Shown piece by piece: positions 1 through 7,399 of a stretch of DNA of 64,000 nt. Each line of letters begins with the position of its first letter. Positions within the stretch are counted from its first letter, which is position 1. This stretch comes from CBDCGS01 sp965216915. Its GTDB lineage: Bacteria > Pseudomonadota > Alphaproteobacteria > UBA828. Made by a program: the position numbers and the translations under genes. Below the pieces are notes generated by a model. It saw nothing but the letters and a program-made list of their open reading frames with translations, had not been told where the DNA came from and ran no database searches. Location of the stretch: positions 805,111 through 869,110 of the forward strand of contig CBDCGS010000010.1 of NCBI GenBank assembly GCA_965216915.1, written 5' to 3'.

Positions 1-155
1 ATGCCGCGCGTGCCTGTGAGCAGCCAGGCATGCGGCAGCCGGTCGCTTCGCCACGCCGCGATCAGCTCGGCCTCGGCCTCTTCATGACCGCGGAGATCTG
101 CCCGTTCGCGCGGATCGGGCGCATCGACGACGACATCATCGGCCTTGCGCGCCAT
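1..155 (-). CDS. holB: DNA polymerase III delta' subunit, N-terminal fragment (window edge)
   Basis: Only the first 51 codons are in the window; the gene continues past base 1. The translation has a charged leader, then GHEEAE and the segment RLPHAWLLTGTRG, which matches the start of the AAA+ clamp-loader fold of HolB just before its P-loop. The delta' subunit is part of the replication clamp loader. The ATG overlaps the tmk stop codon by one base (TGATG), so the two genes are translationally coupled, and tmk-holB is a common pair in alphaproteobacteria. The P-loop itself and the zinc site lie outside the window. Confidence 0.85.
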   Translation of the reverse strand, partial: MARKADDVVVDAPDPRERADLRGHEEAEAELIAAWRSDRLPHAWLLTGTRG

Positions 156-802
156 CACCCGGGCTCCGCGAGCGGGGCGGCGAGCCGCGCGCGCACCGCG
201 CTCACCACCGCCCGGTGAACGGCCTCGGCATCGCCCGCGGCATCGATCACGGCGCAGCGCGCCGGCTCGGCTTGCGCGATCGCGAGAAAGCCCTCCCGCA
301 CCCGGCGGTGCACCGCGGGGTCCATGCGCTCGTAGCGGCTCGCGTTGCCTGCGCGCGCCACAGCGCGTTCCAGGGCGACGGCGGGATCGAGATCGAGAAC
401 GAGCGTCAGGTCCGGCGTCACACCATCCAAGACGTGTCTTGCGAGCGCGGCAATCACCGTGCGGTCCGCGCCTTGGCCGTAGCCCTGATAAGCGACGGTC
501 GAATCCGTGAAACGGTCGCTCACCACCCAGCTGCCCCGCGTCAGCGCGGGCGCGATCAACCGATGAACGTGATCGCGCCGCGCGGCGAAATGGAGGATCG
601 CCTCGGTCAGCGGCTCCCAGCGATCGACGGCGCCGGAAATCAGCAGACCGCGGATCGCCTCGGCGCCCGGCGAGCCGCCGGGCTCGCGCGTCGCGAGCGC
701 TGCGATACCGGCGCGCTCGAGCGCCGCGTGAAGCAGGGCGACCTGGGTGGTTTTCCCCGTGCCGTCGCCGCCCTCGAATGTGATGAAGCGCCCGCGGGCC
801 AT
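155..802 (-). CDS. tmk: dTMP kinase (thymidylate kinase)
   Basis: Phosphorylates dTMP to dTDP with ATP in the cytoplasm for DNA precursor synthesis. The 215-residue length is usual for the family. The P-loop lies at residues 11-19 (GGDGTGKTT), the REPGG dTMP-binding motif at about 39-43, and DRF followed by a Tyr/Gln segment (STVAYQGYG) at 96-109. It sits in a tight minus-strand run: one base separates it from the dac stop upstream and it overlaps holB by one base downstream, so it is probably expressed from the mltB or rlpA promoter region. The identification is secure. Confidence 0.96.
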   Translation of the reverse strand: MARGRFITFEGGDGTGKTTQVALLHAALERAGIAALATREPGGSPGAEAIRGLLISGAVDRWEPLTEAILHFAARRDHVHRLIAPALTRGSWVVSDRFTDSTVAYQGYGQGADRTVIAALARHVLDGVTPDLTLVLDLDPAVALERAVARAGNASRYERMDPAVHRRVREGFLAIAQAEPARCAVIDAAGDAEAVHRAVVSAVRARLAAPLAEPG

Positions 803-803
803 G

Positions 804-1979
804 TCACCGGCCCGAGCCCCAGATCAGGTGGTTGATCGCTGCGCCGATCCGCCCAATGCCGGAGAGCTTGCCGACATCCGCGCCTGCGACGAGGGGGCGT
901 TCGAGGCCCGACACGCCCGGCGCGCTGACCACGAGCTTCGCGACCGTATCGCCCTTGGTCACGGGCGCGCGGATCGGGCCGGGCGCGACGATCTTCACCT
1001 CCAGTCCGCTCCGCGCGCCGCGCGACAGCGTCACGGTCACCGGCCGCTCGGTCACGAGCGGCACCTCGTCCCGCTCGCCGAGCCACACGTCGAACGTGTC
1101 GACCACGTCGCCTGCGTCGAAGAGCGTGTAGTTCTTGAACTCGCGAAAGCCGTAGTTGAGCAGGCCCTCGGCTTCGCGCGAGCGGGCGTTCGTGCTCGGC
1201 AAGCCGTTGATGACCAGGATCAGCCGCCGGCCGTTCTGCACGGCGGACGCCGCAAGCCCGTAGCCCGAGGCGTCGGTGTGGCCCGTCTTGAGGCCGTCTG
1301 CGCCGTCATAGCGGTAGAGGAGCGGGTTGCGATTGCCTTGCTCGATCGTCGCGTAGGTGAAGGAGCGTTCCGCGAAGAGGCCGTAGAACTGCGGGAAATC
1401 GTGAATGATGCGATGCGACAGGATCGCGAGGTCGCGCGCGGTCGTGACGTGCTGGGGATGAGGCCAACCGGTCGAGTTGACGAAATGGCTGCCGCTCAGG
1501 CCGATCCGTGCCGCCGTCTGGTTCATGAGGTTGGCGAAGGCTTCCTCGGTGCCTGCGACTGCCTCGGCCAAAACGATGCACGCGTCGTTGCCGGATTGAA
1601 CGACGATGCCGCGCAGCAAATCAGCGACCGTGACCTGCTCGTTCACCTCCACGAACATGCGCGAGCCGCGCATGCGCCAGGCCTTCTCGCTTACCGTGAG
1701 CTTGTCGTCGAGCGAAATGCGCTGCTGAGCGACGTGCTCGAACACGATGTAGAGCGTCATCAATTTGCTCATCGACGCCGGAAACATCGTTTGGTCGGAG
1801 TTTTTCTCGAAGAGCACCGTGCCGGTCGCGTCGTCGACCAGGATGGCCTGCAGCGCGTTGGTGTCGATCGCGCGGGCGGCGTGCGGCGCGGCGGCAAGCA
1901 CCGCCCCGACCAGCACCCACAAGACGCCCCGCTGGGCGGCTGTGATCGCCAAGCGGATCAGTCCGCGCGGATTGCGCAT
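804..1979 (-). CDS. D-alanyl-D-alanine carboxypeptidase, PBP5/6 (S11) family
   Basis: Trims the terminal D-Ala from peptidoglycan stem peptides on the periplasmic side. With the ATG at 1979 the protein has 391 residues and a signal peptide ending near ARA (residue 37). An upstream ATG at 2003 is in frame, but it would add eight residues before the signal peptide. All three serine DD-peptidase motifs are present: SMSK (nucleophile Ser69, Lys72), SGN (129-131) and KTG (231-233). A PBP5 C-terminal beta domain follows from about residue 275. No clear C-terminal amphipathic anchor is seen. The gene lies between rlpA and tmk in a cell-wall cluster. Confidence 0.93.
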   Translation of the reverse strand: MRNPRGLIRLAITAAQRGVLWVLVGAVLAAAPHAARAIDTNALQAILVDDATGTVLFEKNSDQTMFPASMSKLMTLYIVFEHVAQQRISLDDKLTVSEKAWRMRGSRMFVEVNEQVTVADLLRGIVVQSGNDACIVLAEAVAGTEEAFANLMNQTAARIGLSGSHFVNSTGWPHPQHVTTARDLAILSHRIIHDFPQFYGLFAERSFTYATIEQGNRNPLLYRYDGADGLKTGHTDASGYGLAASAVQNGRRLILVINGLPSTNARSREAEGLLNYGFREFKNYTLFDAGDVVDTFDVWLGERDEVPLVTERPVTVTLSRGARSGLEVKIVAPGPIRAPVTKGDTVAKLVVSAPGVSGLERPLVAGADVGKLSGIGRIGAAINHLIWGSGR

Positions 1980-2024
1980 GGAATGCCTCCGTTGCTCGAC
2001 CAATGATTTACACCGCGTCTCGGG

Positions 2025-2915
2025 CTAAGGCGAGTCGGCGACATCCAAAATGCGCGCGTCGACGAAGCCCGCGAGTGTGACGCGCGCAAGCGCGCTCTCG
2101 GCCTCAGGCTCGCCCGCGAGGGGCCCCAGGCTCACGCGGTAGCGCGCCGCCGATTGGCCCGTGCGCACGATCATCGCCTGCCCGATCTGGCTGACACGTC
2201 GCAGCGCATCAACCGCCTCCGCATGGGCGCCGAAGAGCCCTACCTCGATGAAGAACGGCGTGCTCGCCGCAATCGCCGGCTTGGGCGGCGGGGGCGGCGG
2301 CTCGGGAGCAACGGGCGCGGCCGCCACGGCATCACTCTCCGGATTCGCCGTTGCGTCCGCCGACGCCGTGTCCGCCGCGGCCATCACGGCGTTGGGCGCA
2401 AGCTCGGCGAGCCCGAGATATTGGACGCGCACCTTCGCCGTGCCCGCGCGGCGAAAGCCGAGCATTTCTGCCGCACGTTTCGACAGATCGATGATGCGTC
2501 CGCGCGCGAAGGGGCCGCGGTCGTTGATGCGCACGACGATCGCACGCCCGTTGTGCAGGTTGGTGACGCGCGCCAAGCTGGGTAGCGGCAGGGTTGGATG
2601 GGCCGCGGTCACCGCGTTCATGTTGAACCGTTCGCCGTTGGCCGTGGACCGGCCGTGGAATGCGCCGCCGTACCAGGAGGCGATGCCCACTTTCTCATAA
2701 TAGGGGTCGACCGCCGGATAGTACCAAACGCCATTGACGCGATAGGGCTCGCCGACCTTGTATCCGTCGGGCAGATTGGCGCCCGCGTGGTCGCCGCCCG
2801 CGCCGTTCATGCGCTTGACCGCGTGCAGGGCGAGCTCGGTCTCCGCGCAGGCTGCAAGCCCGACCATCACGCCGATCACCGCGAGGCCGCGCACCGCACG
2901 CTTGCGCCGCGGCAC
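2025..2915 (-). CDS. rlpA: RlpA-like septal lytic transglycosylase lipoprotein with SPOR domain
   Basis: Predicted outer-membrane lipoprotein that cleaves denuded glycan strands at the septum. I chose the GTG at 2915 because it gives 296 residues with a short basic and hydrophobic leader and a lipobox (LAAC, Cys about 24); the longer open frame upstream lies over mltB in another frame. The double-psi barrel (DPBB) is recognisable from KVGIASWYG, TANGERFN, ARVTNLHNGRAIVVRINDRG and IIDLSKRAAEMLG. A Pro-rich linker of about 40 residues leads to a C-terminal SPOR domain, which binds denuded peptidoglycan. The start follows the mltB stop by 23 bases without a convincing Shine-Dalgarno, so it may be coupled to mltB. 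Confidence 0.9.
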   Translation of the reverse strand: MPRRKRAVRGLAVIGVMVGLAACAETELALHAVKRMNGAGGDHAGANLPDGYKVGEPYRVNGVWYYPAVDPYYEKVGIASWYGGAFHGRSTANGERFNMNAVTAAHPTLPLPSLARVTNLHNGRAIVVRINDRGPFARGRIIDLSKRAAEMLGFRRAGTAKVRVQYLGLAELAPNAVMAAADTASADATANPESDAVAAAPVAPEPPPPPPKPAIAASTPFFIEVGLFGAHAEAVDALRRVSQIGQAMIVRTGQSAARYRVSLGPLAGEPEAESALARVTLAGFVDARILDVADSP

Positions 2916-2938
2916 GTAGCACGGTTTGCGCCAAAACC

Positions 2939-3934
2939 TCACGGGCTGACGAGCCGATCGGCGAGGAGCCCGACCGAGGTCGCGAAGAAGTGCGAGCGGT
3001 TCCAGCGCATGATCGTGCGATAGTTGTTGTAGACGAGATAGGCCGGCCCGCCGGCGCCACCCGGCAAGACGACCGAGGCCTCCATGCCCGCGACGTTCGG
3101 GAGCGCGCTGCCGTCGGCGCGGCGCACACCGAGCGCCTGCCAGTCGGCAAGGCTCTTGGCCGTTTCGAGGCCGGCGACGCTCTCGTCGAACGCCGCCGGC
3201 AGCGCGACCCGGCGGCCCCAGATCTCGCCGCTTCGCCAGCCCGATTGCTTGAGATAGTTCGCCGCCGATGCGAAGACATCGGCGTGCGTGCCCCAAATGT
3301 CACGCCGCCCATCGCCATCGAAGTCGACGGCGTAGTTGGTGAAGCTCGTGGGCATGAACTGGCTTTGCCCCATCGCGCCGGCCCAGCTTCCTTGCATGGC
3401 GTCGGCGGTGATGTGGCCCTCGTCGAGAATGCGCAGCGCCGCGAGCAGCTGCTCGCGGAAATAGGCGCTGCGTCGGCCGTCATGGGCGAGTGTCGCGAGC
3501 GCGGCGATCACCGAGAAGCCGCCGGTGTAGCCGCCATAGTTGGTCTCGAGGCCCCAGAGCGCGACGATGAAGCGCGGCGGCACGCCATATTTCGCGCGCA
3601 CGCGGTCGAGAACCTTGGCGTGCTCGGCGAGCAGTTCCTTGCCCCGGCTGATCCGTTGCTCGTTGACACGCTTGCCGATGTAATCGGCAAAGGTGGTCGT
3701 GAACTCCGGCTGCGATCGGTCGAGCTCGATCACGCGCGGCAGAGGCTCGACGCCGGCAAATGCCTCCTCCAGGATCTCGGCGCGGATGCCCGCGGCGGTC
3801 GCTTCCGCTTTGAGGGCCTCGAGCCAGGTCGCGAAATCCGGTGTGGTTTCCTGGGCTTTGACCACGCCGCCGAAAGACAACGACGCACCAAGCAAGAGCA
3901 AAGCGACAAGTCGGACAACACAGTTTAGCGGCAT
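2939..3934 (-). CDS. mltB: lytic murein transglycosylase, MltB/SltB family
   Basis: Cleaves the MurNAc-GlcNAc bond with formation of 1,6-anhydro-MurNAc. The 331 residues begin with a Sec signal peptide (cut near KAQE, about residue 27). The catalytic Glu is E130 in ALWGLETNYG, and the downstream motif GAMGQSQFMPTS is diagnostic of the SLT_2 (MltB) fold. There is no lipobox, so it looks soluble and periplasmic, as in many alphaproteobacteria. It is the first gene of the minus-strand cluster mltB-rlpA-dac-tmk-holB. The 94 bases upstream, up to the next gene, must contain the promoter, but I see no strong box. Confidence 0.93.
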   Translation of the reverse strand: MPLNCVVRLVALLLLGASLSFGGVVKAQETTPDFATWLEALKAEATAAGIRAEILEEAFAGVEPLPRVIELDRSQPEFTTTFADYIGKRVNEQRISRGKELLAEHAKVLDRVRAKYGVPPRFIVALWGLETNYGGYTGGFSVIAALATLAHDGRRSAYFREQLLAALRILDEGHITADAMQGSWAGAMGQSQFMPTSFTNYAVDFDGDGRRDIWGTHADVFASAANYLKQSGWRSGEIWGRRVALPAAFDESVAGLETAKSLADWQALGVRRADGSALPNVAGMEASVVLPGGAGGPAYLVYNNYRTIMRWNRSHFFATSVGLLADRLVSP

Positions 3935-4028
3935 GAACGTCCCTGAATTGTGCGAATCATCTCAAGCGCGGGCTTAATGCTATGCCACAGCCGACCGGCA
4001 GCGGCCAAGCTGCATCGTCCGAGGTCAC

Positions 4029-5000
4029 TCACGATCGAGCCACGACCTCCGGATTGACGACGAACGCCGGATCGAGGCGACCGTCGAGCGCATCCAGCAC
4101 ATGGTGCGCGCAGCGCTCGGCCATGCGCACGAAACACTCCTGCGACGACCCTCCCATGTGCGGGGTCAGCACGGTCGCCGGGTGGTTGATCAGCGGATCA
4201 TCCGCGGCCGGCGGCTCCTCGTCGAACACGTCGATGCCCGCGCCCAGCAATTGACCGGAGCCGAGCGCGGCGGCGACGGCGGCGCTATCCACGATCGGGC
4301 CGCGCGCGGAATTGATCAGGATCGCGCCGCGCTTCGTGCGCGCCAAGGCATCCCCGCCGATCATCCCACGCGTTTCGTCGTTCAGCGGCACATGGACGGT
4401 GACGATGTCCATCTCGGGGAGCGCGTCGTGAAAATCCGCGACCGGGGTGCAGCCAGCATCGCGGATGCGCGCTTGCGGAATGTAGGGATCGCAGGCGAAC
4501 ACCCTCATGTCGAAGGCCCGGCACCGCTGGGCCACGCGGCTTCCCACGCGGCCGAAGCCGATGATGAGCACGGATTTTTGGTAAAGCTCGCGGTGGTCCG
4601 CTGCCTCGCGCGCGATGTAGTTTCCGCCGCGCACCGCACCATCGTAGAAGACGCCGCGCTTCGAGACGGCAAGCATGAGATAGAGCGCGAGCTCCGCGAC
4701 CGTGACGGCGTTCGCATCGCCGACGATTGCGACCGGAACACGCGCGGCGTTCGCCGCGGCCATGTCGACATTGTCGTAGCCCACCCCATGTCGTGCGATC
4801 ACCTTGAGCCGTTCCGCCGCGCCGATGACCGCGGCATCAAGCGGCAGGTAGCGGAGGATTATGGCATCCGCGTGGCGAATCTCGCGGGCGAGCGCCGCGT
4901 CGTCGTCTCGCGCGACGGCGACGGTCTCGATCTCCGGGCGGGTCGCCAGGATATCGAATCCCGCTTTGTCGATCGCATCGTGTATGATCACCTTCGGCAT
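4029..5000 (-). CDS. D-2-hydroxyacid dehydrogenase (SerA/GhrB-like), NAD-dependent
   Basis: Member of the D-isomer-specific 2-hydroxyacid dehydrogenase family, which reduces 2-keto acids or oxidises D-2-hydroxy acids such as 3-phosphoglycerate or glyoxylate/glycerate. The 323-residue length lacks the ACT domain of long SerA types. The NAD-binding motif GFGRVG is at 148-153 and the catalytic set is intact: Arg233 (NSARGP), Glu near 262 (DEEPP) and His281 (TPHMGG). It is transcribed divergently from the class III aminotransferase, suggesting a joint role in turning an amino acid into a hydroxy acid. The substrate cannot be decided from sequence. Confidence 0.88.
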   Translation of the reverse strand: MPKVIIHDAIDKAGFDILATRPEIETVAVARDDDAALAREIRHADAIILRYLPLDAAVIGAAERLKVIARHGVGYDNVDMAAANAARVPVAIVGDANAVTVAELALYLMLAVSKRGVFYDGAVRGGNYIAREAADHRELYQKSVLIIGFGRVGSRVAQRCRAFDMRVFACDPYIPQARIRDAGCTPVADFHDALPEMDIVTVHVPLNDETRGMIGGDALARTKRGAILINSARGPIVDSAAVAAALGSGQLLGAGIDVFDEEPPAADDPLINHPATVLTPHMGGSSQECFVRMAERCAHHVLDALDGRLDPAFVVNPEVVARS

Positions 5001-5075
5001 GCGCGCCTCCGTTTTGCTTGCGACCGTGCGAACGCTGGCGGCCCGACGCGATCCGCTCTGTCCGAGGAGTCCCTC

Positions 5076-6485
5076 ATGGCGAAGAACTCACCCGAAGCGC
5101 GCGATCTCGCGCATCACCTCCATTCGTACACGCATCTTCCGACCCTGGAGCGGGACGGACCACTCGTGCTCGAGCGTGGTGACGGTATCTATGTGCATGA
5201 CATCCACGGTCAAGCCTATATCGAGGGCGTGTCCGGCCTGTGGAATGTCGTGGCGGGCTTCAGCGAGAAAAGATTGGTCGAGGCGGCCTATGCCGAGATG
5301 CAGCGCATGCCCGCCTACCACACGTTCTTCGGCCGCACCGGCATGCCGGCGATCGAGCTCGTCGAGCGCATGATCGAGGTCGCGCCGATGCCCGTCGAGA
5401 GAATCTATTTCGTCAACTCGGGCTCGGAGGCCAACGACACCGCGATCAAGATGCTGTGGATGCTGCACCGCGGCCGCGGCCAGCCCGAGCGCCGCAAGCT
5501 GATCTCGCGCCGCTTCGCCTACCATGGCACCACGGCGGCATCATGCAGCCTCAACGGCAAGCCCTACATCAATGTCTTCGGGCTGCCGCTACCCGAGGTG
5601 CGCTACGTGGAGTGCCCGCATTATTGGAAGCACGGCCTGCCGGGCGAGTCGGAGGCGGCGTTCGTCGACCGTCTCGTCGACGAGCTGGAGACGCTGATCA
5701 AGGAGGAAGGCGCCGAGACGATCGCGGGTTTCTTCGCCGAGCCGGTGATGGGTGCGGGCGGCGCGGTGCCGCCGCCCAAGGGCTATTTCGAGAAGATGGC
5801 GGCCGTGCTGCGCCGCCACGAAATCCCCATCGTCTCCGATGAGGTGGTGACCGGGTTCGGCCGCACCGGCGAGTTGTGGGGCTGCCAGACCTACAATTTT
5901 CAGCCCGATATCGTCGTCACCTCGAAGGCGCTCACCTCCGGCTATTACCCGATGGGCGCGGTCATGCTCTCGCCGGAGATGGATCGCCTGCTGCGCCAGG
6001 CCTGCGACACGCTCGACGAGTTTCCGCACGGCTTCACGACCGGCGGCCACCCGGTGGCCGCCGCGGTCGCGCTTGAGACCATCAATCTGATCACCGAGCC
6101 GGGCGGCCTCTTCGAGCAATTGCGCGCGGTCGCGCCGCACTTCCAAAAACGCCTTCACGGGCTCGCGGATCACCCGCTGGTCGGCGAGGCGCGCGGCGTC
6201 GGCCTGATCGGCGCGCTCGAGATCGTCGCCGACAAGGCGAGCAAGACACCCTTCGCCGAAGAGCATTTGATGAGCGAGCGCATCGTGCGCGCCGCTCATG
6301 CGCGCGGCCTGATCACCCGGCCGATTGGCGATGCGGTGATCTTCGCGCCACCCTTCATCATCACCGAAGCGCAGGTCGACGACATGTTCGACCGCACCAA
6401 GGCCGTGCTCGACGAGATGGTGGATGCCGTGGCGCGCGAAGGCTTGAAGGCGGCAACCCCGGCGCTCGCCGCCTCGGCGGAGTGA
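5076..6485 (+). CDS. class III (omega) aminotransferase, PLP-dependent
   Basis: Transfers an amino group from an omega-amino acid, amine or similar donor to pyruvate or a keto acid. The ATG at 5076 has a good Shine-Dalgarno (GAGGAG at 5064-5069); the longer open frame upstream runs over the divergent dehydrogenase and is not credible. The 469 residues show NSGSEAN (114-120, PLP phosphate), the Asp of SDEVVTGFGRTG (about 255) and the Schiff-base Lys284 in TSKALTSGY. The length and the N-terminal HSYTHL segment resemble the omega-amino-acid:pyruvate group. The convergent SDR begins only seven bases after its stop. Exact substrate unknown. Confidence 0.92.
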   Translation: MAKNSPEARDLAHHLHSYTHLPTLERDGPLVLERGDGIYVHDIHGQAYIEGVSGLWNVVAGFSEKRLVEAAYAEMQRMPAYHTFFGRTGMPAIELVERMIEVAPMPVERIYFVNSGSEANDTAIKMLWMLHRGRGQPERRKLISRRFAYHGTTAASCSLNGKPYINVFGLPLPEVRYVECPHYWKHGLPGESEAAFVDRLVDELETLIKEEGAETIAGFFAEPVMGAGGAVPPPKGYFEKMAAVLRRHEIPIVSDEVVTGFGRTGELWGCQTYNFQPDIVVTSKALTSGYYPMGAVMLSPEMDRLLRQACDTLDEFPHGFTTGGHPVAAAVALETINLITEPGGLFEQLRAVAPHFQKRLHGLADHPLVGEARGVGLIGALEIVADKASKTPFAEEHLMSERIVRAAHARGLITRPIGDAVIFAPPFIITEAQVDDMFDRTKAVLDEMVDAVAREGLKAATPALAASAE

Positions 6486-6491
6486 CGGCGC

Positions 6492-7265
6492 CTATTCCAG
6501 CGTAAAGCCGCCGTCGACCACGAGCTCGGCGCCGGTCACGAAGCGCGCCTCGTCCGAGGCGAGATAGGCCACGGCGCCCGCGACATCCTCCGGCGTGCCG
6601 ACGTGACCAATCGGGTGAAGCTTGCCGAACTCCGCCTTGCCGGTCTCGATGTCGCCATACATGTCGAGCGCCGTTTGCTCCATCATCGGCGTATGAATGA
6701 ATGCCGGGTGCACCGAATTGACGCGCACCGCGCTGCCGTTGCGCGCGCATTCGAGCGCCGCGCACTTCGTGAAGTAGCGGACCGCCGCCTTGGAGGCCGT
6801 ATAGGCCGAAAGCGTGCCGTAGGAGGTGATGCCGAGCACGGAGGCGATGTTGACGATCGCACCGCCGCCGCTCGCCCGCATGGCGGGGATCGCATGCTTC
6901 GTGCCGAGAAAGACGCCATCGGCGTTGACCGCCATGATGCGCCGCCATTCGGTGAGCGCGAGGGTCTCGATCTCGCCAGGCTGCGTGGTGCCGGCATTGT
7001 TGACGAGAATGTCGAAGCGGCCCTGCGTGTCGACGATCCCAGCGATTGTGGCCTGCCACACCGCCTCGTCCGTCACGTCGAGGGCCGCGAACCAGGCGGT
7101 GCCGTCCTGCCTCGCGATCGCCTCGACGGTCTCGCGCCCACGCGCCTCATCGCGCCCGGCGACGGCCACCCGCGCGCCCTCTGCGGCGAGACGCGCGGCC
7201 GTGGCCCGTCCGATCCCGCTGGTCGCGCCGGTGACCAAGGCCACCCGGCCGTCAAGCTTGCCCAT
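6492..7265 (-). CDS. SDR family NAD(P)-dependent oxidoreductase
   Basis: Classical short-chain dehydrogenase of 257 residues. The cofactor motif TGATSGIG is at 12-19, NNAG at 89-92, and the catalytic tetrad Asn114, Ser142, Tyr155, Lys159 (YTASK) is complete. An Asp/Arg pattern after beta 2 (AGRDE) suggests NADP use, but this is weak. The C-terminus FVTGAELVVDGGF is typical of the 3-oxoacyl reductase-like group. It converges on the class III aminotransferase with six bases between stops, and is separated from the divergent acylase by 134 bases. Substrate unknown. Confidence 0.9.
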   Translation of the reverse strand: MGKLDGRVALVTGATSGIGRATAARLAAEGARVAVAGRDEARGRETVEAIARQDGTAWFAALDVTDEAVWQATIAGIVDTQGRFDILVNNAGTTQPGEIETLALTEWRRIMAVNADGVFLGTKHAIPAMRASGGGAIVNIASVLGITSYGTLSAYTASKAAVRYFTKCAALECARNGSAVRVNSVHPAFIHTPMMEQTALDMYGDIETGKAEFGKLHPIGHVGTPEDVAGAVAYLASDEARFVTGAELVVDGGFTLE

Positions 7266-7399
7266 GTGATCCCTCTCCTGGCGCTCCCGCGTCTTAAGGG
7301 ACTATAAACCGTGCCGACCGACGCTGAGGCCGAATCCTCGGGGCCGCCGGTCCCACCGAGGGAGCCCGAGACCCATTCGCCCGACATGAGCCAAGAAGC

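Noticed and set aside
5088..6299. Long open frames antisense to the class III aminotransferase, and similar long antisense frames throughout
   Set aside because: Typical of GC-rich coding DNA; they lack ribosome-binding sites and family motifs, while the sense genes have both.
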